Positions 4,843 through 9,464 of a stretch of 9,464 nucleotides of DNA are shown in pieces; position 1 is the stretch's first letter, and every line of letters begins with the position of its first letter. Source of the DNA: Labilithrix luteola (GTDB lineage Bacteria; Myxococcota_A; Polyangia; Polyangiales; Polyangiaceae). The position numbers and the translations under genes were made by a program. The notes under the pieces are model-generated. The model searched no databases. It saw only the letters and a program-made list of their open reading frames with translations, and was not told where the DNA came from. The stretch lies in the NCBI GenBank assembly GCA_026225435.1, contig JAMFST010000780.1, forward strand, positions 1-9,464. Direction: 5' to 3'.

Positions 4843-7317
4843 ATGCAAAGGTCGAAAGCGCATCGGCTCCTTTCCCGTGGCTCCCGCGACACCAAGCTGG
4901 CTCGCTTGATCGTGAGCGCGCTCGCCGTCACCGGCGTGGTGTGCACCGCAGCGGTGAGCTGGGCGGCAGGGGTGCCCAATCACGTGCGTGACGTCCGGGT
5001 GCACGCCGCGGACGGCGACACCGCCGGAGCGGTCATCGAGGTGCAGGGGACCAGCGCGCCGTCGTTCAGCGTGCGGGTCGGCGACGGAGGCAAGCGGCTC
5101 CTCGTCGACATCTCCGACTCCGACATGGTCGGCGCGCCCGACAGCATCGGCGCCATCACCACCAAGACCGGACCGGTCGGCGGGGTGCTGACGCAGACCT
5201 TCAAGACCGAGGCAGGGAACTTCACTCGCCTGTCGGTCAACCTCTCGCACGAGGCGACCTACCGGGTCCGCGCCGAGGGGAACGTGCTCAAGATCACCCT
5301 GTCGCCGGGCGCCTCCACGGTGCCGCTGCTCGACAACCCGCCCACCGCGGCCGAGAAGGCCAAGGTCACCCCGCCGATCGATCTGCGCGAGGTGAAGTTC
5401 GAGCGCGAGCCGCCGACCGCGGGCAAGCCGCAGAGCGACTCGATCGTCATCAAGCTCTCCGCGCTCCCGGCCTACTCGCAGCGCACCACCGCCTCGGGCC
5501 GCCTGCGGCTCGAGATCAAGAACGCGCAGGTCCCCGAGTCGCTCACCCGGACGCTCGACGTCACCGGGTACAAGGGCTCGCTCTCCGCGGTCTCGACCTT
5601 CTACGACGCCGACAACAAGACGGCGGTCATCGAGGTCGAGCGGGCCAACGGCAGCGACGCCGAGGGGCAGCTCACCGTCGACGGCAACTCGCTCGTCTGG
5701 AGCTTCGCCGTTCCCCGCGGCATGTCGACCAACGGCACCGGCCGCGGGACCAAGACGGTCGCTCGCGAGCGTGACTTCAGCGACATCCCCAAGGTCGAGC
5801 AGGGCTTCGGCGGCAACATGCCGACCGCCATCTCCAGCGCGGATGCCGCCGCCAACGTGCACGACGCCAGCGGCAGCGCCGGCGACGACGGCCGCGCCCA
5901 CGTGGTCGCCCGCAACGGCGACGACGGGGAGATCACCGTCGAGACCAGCGACGGCAGCGCCGCCGGCTTCACCGCCCACGTGAACGCGCAGATCGCTCCA
6001 GGCGAAGGGCGCTTCCACGGCCGCCGCGTCGACGTCGACCTCAAGGACGTCTCCATCCACAACCTGCTCCGCCTCCTGGCCGACGTCGGCCGCGTGAACA
6101 TCATCACCGCCGACGACGTGCAGGGCTCGATCACCATCCGCATGCGCAACGTCCCCTGGGACCAGGCGCTCGAGGTGGTGCTCCAGTCCAAGAGCCTCGG
6201 CATGGTGCGCAACGGGAACCTGATCCGCGTCGCCCCGCTCGCCACCTTGCAGCGTGAGCGCGAGCTGCGCATCGCCGCGGCCAAGCAGGAGTACGAGCTC
6301 CAGCCGCTCGAGACCCGCCTCATCCCCATCTCCTACGCCACGGCCGACGAGCTGCAGTCGCGCGCCAAGGACATGCTCTCGCCCCGCGGCTCGATGGCCG
6401 TCGACGAGCGCACCAACATCCTCATCGCCCGCGACATCGCCGGCAACCTCGATCACATCGAGGAGCTGGTTCGCTCGCTCGACACGCAGACCGCGCAGGT
6501 CCTGGTCGAGGCGCGCATCGTGGAAGCCACGTCGAGCTACACGCGCGACATCGGTATCCAGTGGGGTGGTGATGCCGCCGCCAGCGCCGCCACCGGCAAC
6601 GCCACCGGGCTCGCCTTCCCCAGCAGCGTCACCCTCGCCGGTGGTGCCACGGACGCGAACACGCCGAAGGCCGGCCTCTCGCCGGTGTCGTCGACCTCGC
6701 CGACCAACCCGAACTTCGCCGTCAACTTGCCGGCCACGGTCGGTACCGGATCCGGCGGTGCGCTCGGTCTGTCCCTCGGCTCGATCGACAACAACTTCAA
6801 CCTCGCGGTCCGTCTGTCGGCCGCGGAGACCGAAGGCCTCGTCCGCATCGTCTCCAGCCCGCGCATCCTCACGTTGAACAACCGCGAGGCGCGCATCAAC
6901 CAGGGCACCTTGATCCCGTTCTCGCAGGTCAGCGCGCAGGGCGTGCAGACCACCTTCCAGGAAGCGAAGCTGCAGCTGCTCGTGCGTCCGCACGTGTCGG
7001 CCGACGGCGCCGTCGCCATGCACGTGAAGGTGAACCGCGACGAGCCGGACTTCGCCCAGGTCGGCGCCAACGGCGCTCCGACCATCCTCAAGCGCGAGGC
7101 GGAGACCGATCTGCTCGTCATGGACGGGCACACCGCGGTCATCGGCGGAATCTTCACCCGCAACACGGGTCGAAGCCTCGCTCAGGTGCCGTTCTTCGGG
7201 GACATCCCCATCATCGGCATCCTCTTCCAGCACCGCTCGGCCAACGACACGCGCAACGAGCTCGTCATCTTCCTCACGCCGCGAATCGTGAATCGCGGCG
7301 AGGCGCTGGGTCGCTGA
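4843..7317 (+). CDS. pilQ: PilQ, type IV pilus outer-membrane secretin
   Basis: Forms the multimeric outer-membrane channel through which the pilus passes. The 824 residues comprise a signal peptide (1-41, Ser-Trp-Ala before Ala42); a peptidoglycan-binding AMIN domain at about 46-155 and a second AMIN-like segment at about 199-290; an Asp/Gly/Ala-rich linker at about 300-390; the secretin N0/STN region (VDVDLKDVSIHNLLRLLADV, 396-415, to about 465); the N1 region at 488-550; and the secretin core from about 553, with VRIVSSPRILTLNN (667-680), IPFSQVSAQGVQT (691-703) and VPFFGDIPIIGILF (782-795) ending in ELVIFLTPRIV. I chose the ATG at 4843 because a normal signal peptide follows; an in-frame TTG at 4774 lies on the terminator tail. 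No Shine-Dalgarno site is visible for either. Separated from pilP by another gene and a probable terminator, it probably needs its own promoter. Confidence 0.95.
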   Translation: MQRSKAHRLLSRGSRDTKLARLIVSALAVTGVVCTAAVSWAAGVPNHVRDVRVHAADGDTAGAVIEVQGTSAPSFSVRVGDGGKRLLVDISDSDMVGAPDSIGAITTKTGPVGGVLTQTFKTEAGNFTRLSVNLSHEATYRVRAEGNVLKITLSPGASTVPLLDNPPTAAEKAKVTPPIDLREVKFEREPPTAGKPQSDSIVIKLSALPAYSQRTTASGRLRLEIKNAQVPESLTRTLDVTGYKGSLSAVSTFYDADNKTAVIEVERANGSDAEGQLTVDGNSLVWSFAVPRGMSTNGTGRGTKTVARERDFSDIPKVEQGFGGNMPTAISSADAAANVHDASGSAGDDGRAHVVARNGDDGEITVETSDGSAAGFTAHVNAQIAPGEGRFHGRRVDVDLKDVSIHNLLRLLADVGRVNIITADDVQGSITIRMRNVPWDQALEVVLQSKSLGMVRNGNLIRVAPLATLQRERELRIAAAKQEYELQPLETRLIPISYATADELQSRAKDMLSPRGSMAVDERTNILIARDIAGNLDHIEELVRSLDTQTAQVLVEARIVEATSSYTRDIGIQWGGDAAASAATGNATGLAFPSSVTLAGGATDANTPKAGLSPVSSTSPTNPNFAVNLPATVGTGSGGALGLSLGSIDNNFNLAVRLSAAETEGLVRIVSSPRILTLNNREARINQGTLIPFSQVSAQGVQTTFQEAKLQLLVRPHVSADGAVAMHVKVNRDEPDFAQVGANGAPTILKREAETDLLVMDGHTAVIGGIFTRNTGRSLAQVPFFGDIPIIGILFQHRSANDTRNELVIFLTPRIVNRGEALGR

Positions 7318-7323
7318 GAGTCC

Positions 7324-7359
7324 GCGACGACGGCGACTACTCGAGAGTCGCCGTCTCGC
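7324..7359. terminator. Strong hairpin between convergent gene ends
   Basis: GACGGCGAC (7329-7337) pairs exactly with GTCGCCGTC (7347-7355), and GCGA (7324-7327) with TCGC (7356-7359) past one bulged C, for 13 pairs around a 9-base loop. It starts seven bases after the pilQ stop and covers the end and stop codon of the converging gene. Neither strand has a T tract after it, so it may be a weak bidirectional terminator or an mRNA 3'-end protector. Confidence 0.45.
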
Positions 7360-7897
7360 AGCTTGCCGGGCAGTCGGTGCCGTTGGAGTAGACCGGGGTC
7401 CAGTCCTCCACCTTGGCCAGGCTGACGAGCGGGGTGGTGCTGCCGGCGACGGTGATCGTCACCGAGAACGTGTCGCTCGTGGTGGTCACGTCGAGGCTGC
7501 CGGTGGTGGTGATGGAGATGATGTAGCCGCTGTCCTCGTCCTGAGTGATGCCGCAGGTGGCGCCATCGGGGGATGATGTACAGATGTACGTCCCGTCCGC
7601 CTGCAGCACCGGCGTCAGCGCCCAGCAGTCGGCGTTGCGGCAGAACGAGATCTGCAGCGTCGGGATCTCGTCCGAGGTGACGTCGATGTTCCGCTTGTAG
7701 CTCGCGGTGTTGGCGCACGCGCTGAGCGAGGTGTCGCAGCGCGACTCGCTGTTGCTGCAGGCGGCGGTGACGCTGGCCGTGGCGAGGGTGCCGAGGACGG
7801 AGACCACTGCGAGGAGGCCGGCGCAGCCTCCCGCGAACCGGTGCAGGAAGGTGCGGCCTTCGGAGCTTTGAGTCACGAGCGCGAGCGTACAGGTCAC
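7337..7897 (-). CDS. Small exported cysteine-rich protein of unknown function, probable lipoprotein
   Basis: I do not recognise a family. The 186-residue product has a basic N-terminus, a hydrophobic stretch at about 21-45 (FAGGCAGLLAVVSVLGTLAT) and a plausible lipobox TAAC with Cys47. The mature part holds eight further cysteines (54, 61, 86, 91, 106, 115, 176, 180), an even number that fits disulfides in an oxidising compartment. Residues 124-160 are rich in Thr, Ser, Ile and Val in alternating patterns that suggest beta strands (SGYIISITTTGSLDVTTTSD). I chose the GTG at 7897 because GAGAGG is 7 bases before it; an ATG further upstream at 7975 overlaps the divergent gene and lacks a ribosome site. 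It runs towards pilQ, ending 19 bases after its stop, and is divergent from the aminopeptidase gene with 76 bases between them. Confidence 0.75.
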   Translation of the reverse strand: MTCTLALVTQSSEGRTFLHRFAGGCAGLLAVVSVLGTLATASVTAACSNSESRCDTSLSACANTASYKRNIDVTSDEIPTLQISFCRNADCWALTPVLQADGTYICTSSPDGATCGITQDEDSGYIISITTTGSLDVTTTSDTFSVTITVAGSTTPLVSLAKVEDWTPVYSNGTDCPASCETATLE

Positions 7898-7904
7898 GTG
7901 CGCG

Positions 7905-7910
7905 CCTCTC
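7905..7910 (-). promoter_or_regulatory. Ribosome binding site of the cysteine-rich minus-strand gene
   Basis: GAGAGG on the minus strand, 7 bases before the GTG at 7897. It decides that start over the ATG at 7975. Confidence 0.6.
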
Positions 7911-7938
7911 AACGCATCAACGCACGTTTTCCGTTTTC
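7909..7938. repeat. Two adjacent tandem duplications in a divergent intergenic region
   Basis: TCAACGCA occurs twice back to back (7909-7916, 7917-7924), and CGTTTTC twice directly after it (7925-7931, 7932-7938). Both duplications are exact and fill most of the left half of the 76-base space between two divergent genes. I see no convincing -35/-10 pair on either strand here. Confidence 0.6.
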
Positions 7939-7973
7939 CGGAGCAACCGTGTCGGGCAAGCTCCCCCCTCCCC

Positions 7974-9464
7974 ATGCCGTTTCAGCACAGACTGCACCAA
8001 CGCTGCCGCTGCTCCTCTCACGCGCAGGGAGGCGAGCACGCTCTCGGGCAGGGGGCCGCGCGCCCCTTCGCCTTCGCGACCACGCAGCGGCAGTTCGAGC
8101 GCGATCGCCCGTTCCGCATCGCGCGCCTGGCGCTCGCGCTCGTGCTCGACATCCCCGGACGCAGCGTCGAAGGCGTGGCCACGCTCGACGTCGAGCGGAT
8201 CGACCCGGGGAGCGAGGAGCTGGAGCTCGACGCGGTCGGCTTCCACCTCCACGAGGTCACCGTCGACGGCAAGGCGATCACCGCGCGCTACGACGGCAAG
8301 ACGATCGCCGTGCCCCTGCCGCGCGCGGCCGGTCGGGCCACGGTGGTGGTGAAGTACCGGGCTCAGCCGCGTCGCGGCATGTACTTCCTCTCGCCCGACT
8401 CGCATTACCCGAACCGCCCGACCCAGGTGTGGACGCAGTGCCAGGAAGAGGACGCGCGCCACTTCATCCCCTGCCACGACAAGCCGCACGTGAAGATGAT
8501 GGTGGCGCTCGACATCACCGCGCCCAACGGCTGGACCGTTCTGTCGAACGGCGACCTGCAGGAGAAGTCGACGCCGGCAACCGGCCCCTGGCGCTTCGTG
8601 TGGAAGATGGACGAGCCGGTGCCGAGCTACCTGCTCACCGTGGTGGCCGGCGAGTTCGCGACCCTCGAGGCGACCGCCGCCTTGCCGGAAACGGTTGGTG
8701 CCGCGCCCGGCACCGGCACGCTGCCGCTTCAATATCTGTTTCCGCCCGGTCGCGAGGCGGACGGCGAGCGCACCTTCGCGCGCACGCCGCAGATGATCGA
8801 GCACTTCGGGAAGCTGACCGGCACGCCCTATCCCTGGAGCAAGTACGCCCAGGTGGTGGTGAGCGACTTCATCTTCGGCGGCATGGAGAACACCAGCGCC
8901 ACCACGATGTACGAGCACATCCTGCTCGACGCGCGCGCCGCCATCGACATCAGCTCCGACGACCTGGTCGCCCACGAGCTGGCCCACCAGTGGTTCGGCG
9001 ACTACGTCACCTGCCGCGACTGGTCCGAGGCCTGGTTGAACGAGGGCTTCGCGACCTACTTCGAGCACGTGTGGCGCGACGAGCACCTCGGGCGCGACGA
9101 GTACTTCTACGGGATCCGCGGTGACCTCGGGTCGTACCTCGCCGAGGCGCACGGCCGCTACCGCCGCCCCATCGTCTGCCAGGACTACGACGCGCCGCTC
9201 GATCTCTTCGACCGGCACCTCTACGAGAAGGGGGGCCTGGTCCTCCACGCGCTCCGCACCGACCTCGGCGACGCGCTCTTCTGGAAGGGGATCCAGGTCT
9301 ACCTGGCGCGCCACGCCCGCGGCCTGGTGGAGACGCGCGATCTGCTGCGCGCCTTCGAGGAGGTGAGCGGGCGCAGCCTGGGGCGCTTCTTCGAGCAGGC
9401 GCTCTACCGGCCGGGGCACCCGGAGTGGGAGGTCACGCTCGGGTGGGACAGGGGGGCCTTCACC
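7974..9464 (+). CDS. M1-family zinc aminopeptidase, 3' end beyond the window
   Basis: Removes N-terminal amino acids from peptides; probably cytoplasmic, since no signal peptide is seen. The 497 residues present cover the N-terminal beta domain (about 31-230) and the catalytic domain. Visible motifs: GGMEN (302-306), which recognises the substrate amino group; the zinc site HELAH (334-338) with the third ligand Glu357 in NEGFA exactly 18 residues after the second His; and Tyr417 in LYEKGG, the usual transition-state tyrosine. The reading frame is intact and open to the last base; family members commonly run several hundred residues further. The start is uncertain: ATG 7974 is the only ATG, GTG or TTG between an in-frame stop at 7869 and the domain, but it has no ribosome site, and the first 30 residues (several Cys, His, Gln) look unlike the family. 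It is not evidently linked to pili. Confidence 0.9.
   Translation, partial: MPFQHRLHQRCRCSSHAQGGEHALGQGAARPFAFATTQRQFERDRPFRIARLALALVLDIPGRSVEGVATLDVERIDPGSEELELDAVGFHLHEVTVDGKAITARYDGKTIAVPLPRAAGRATVVVKYRAQPRRGMYFLSPDSHYPNRPTQVWTQCQEEDARHFIPCHDKPHVKMMVALDITAPNGWTVLSNGDLQEKSTPATGPWRFVWKMDEPVPSYLLTVVAGEFATLEATAALPETVGAAPGTGTLPLQYLFPPGREADGERTFARTPQMIEHFGKLTGTPYPWSKYAQVVVSDFIFGGMENTSATTMYEHILLDARAAIDISSDDLVAHELAHQWFGDYVTCRDWSEAWLNEGFATYFEHVWRDEHLGRDEYFYGIRGDLGSYLAEAHGRYRRPIVCQDYDAPLDLFDRHLYEKGGLVLHALRTDLGDALFWKGIQVYLARHARGLVETRDLLRAFEEVSGRSLGRFFEQALYRPGHPEWEVTLGWDRGAFT

Noticed and set aside
4171..7233. A 1020-codon open frame on the minus strand opposite pilQ
   Set aside because: It is antisense to pilQ, whose domains are unmistakable. 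Codons with G/C in third position rarely give stops on the reverse strand; the product is low-complexity Arg/Gly/Asp/Val/His with no recognisable domain.
7277..7300. Inverted repeat CGCCGCGA / TCGCGGCG with an 8-base loop near the end of pilQ
   Set aside because: It lies within codons for the conserved secretin end (TPRIVNRGE), so the coding sequence explains it; the hairpin after the stop is the better terminator candidate.
7841..9124. A 427-codon plus-strand frame in another register over the aminopeptidase
   Set aside because: Arg/Ala/His-rich shadow. The frame starting at 7974 carries GGMEN, HELAH and NEGFA and is continuous, so no frameshift is needed.
7917..9419. A 500-codon minus-strand frame opposite the aminopeptidase
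   Set aside because: The plus strand encodes an intact M1 catalytic domain with all key residues; the reverse frame has only composition-driven openness.

Overview
The window looks like a piece of a Myxococcota (myxobacterial) chromosome. The grounds are: G+C near 70% with third codon positions almost always G or C; a pilMNOPQ cluster with translationally coupled genes; and several small cysteine-rich secreted proteins or lipoproteins of the kind these genomes carry in large numbers. I place it at phylum level only. No RNA gene, CRISPR array, insertion sequence or phage gene is visible.

Layout: (1) 82-1155, minus strand, a secreted LysM plus M15/DUF882 peptidoglycan peptidase with a long low-complexity tail. 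(2) 1156-1358, a divergent intergenic region with a perfect 9-2-9 palindrome, a sigma-70-like promoter pointing at pilM and a small leader hairpin. (3) 1359-4274, pilM, pilN, pilO and pilP, each overlapping the next by 1 to 4 bases. (4) 4369-4728, an unusual small lipoprotein gene with eight mature cysteines and clearly different codon use, followed 2 bases later by a hairpin and T tract that reads as an intrinsic terminator. (5) 4843-7317, pilQ, the outer-membrane secretin, with no clear ribosome binding site. (6) 7337-7897, minus strand, a second small exported protein with eight mature cysteines; a strong hairpin lies between its end and the end of pilQ. (7) 7974-9464, plus strand, an M1-family zinc aminopeptidase cut by the window edge.

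How it works together: PilM (cytoplasmic actin-like ring), PilN and PilO (inner-membrane dimer), PilP (inner-membrane lipoprotein) and PilQ (outer-membrane channel) form the alignment complex that links the type IV pilus motor to the exit pore and powers twitching or S-motility. The neighbouring LysM peptidase acts on peptidoglycan, the layer the PilQ channel has to cross, so a role in making room for or anchoring the machine is a reasonable guess but unproven.

The least ordinary point is the pilP-pilQ junction: an extra cysteine-rich lipoprotein gene and a probable terminator separate the secretin gene from the rest of its operon. I found no convincing wholly new system; the other genes belong to recognisable families or are small unknown secreted proteins.
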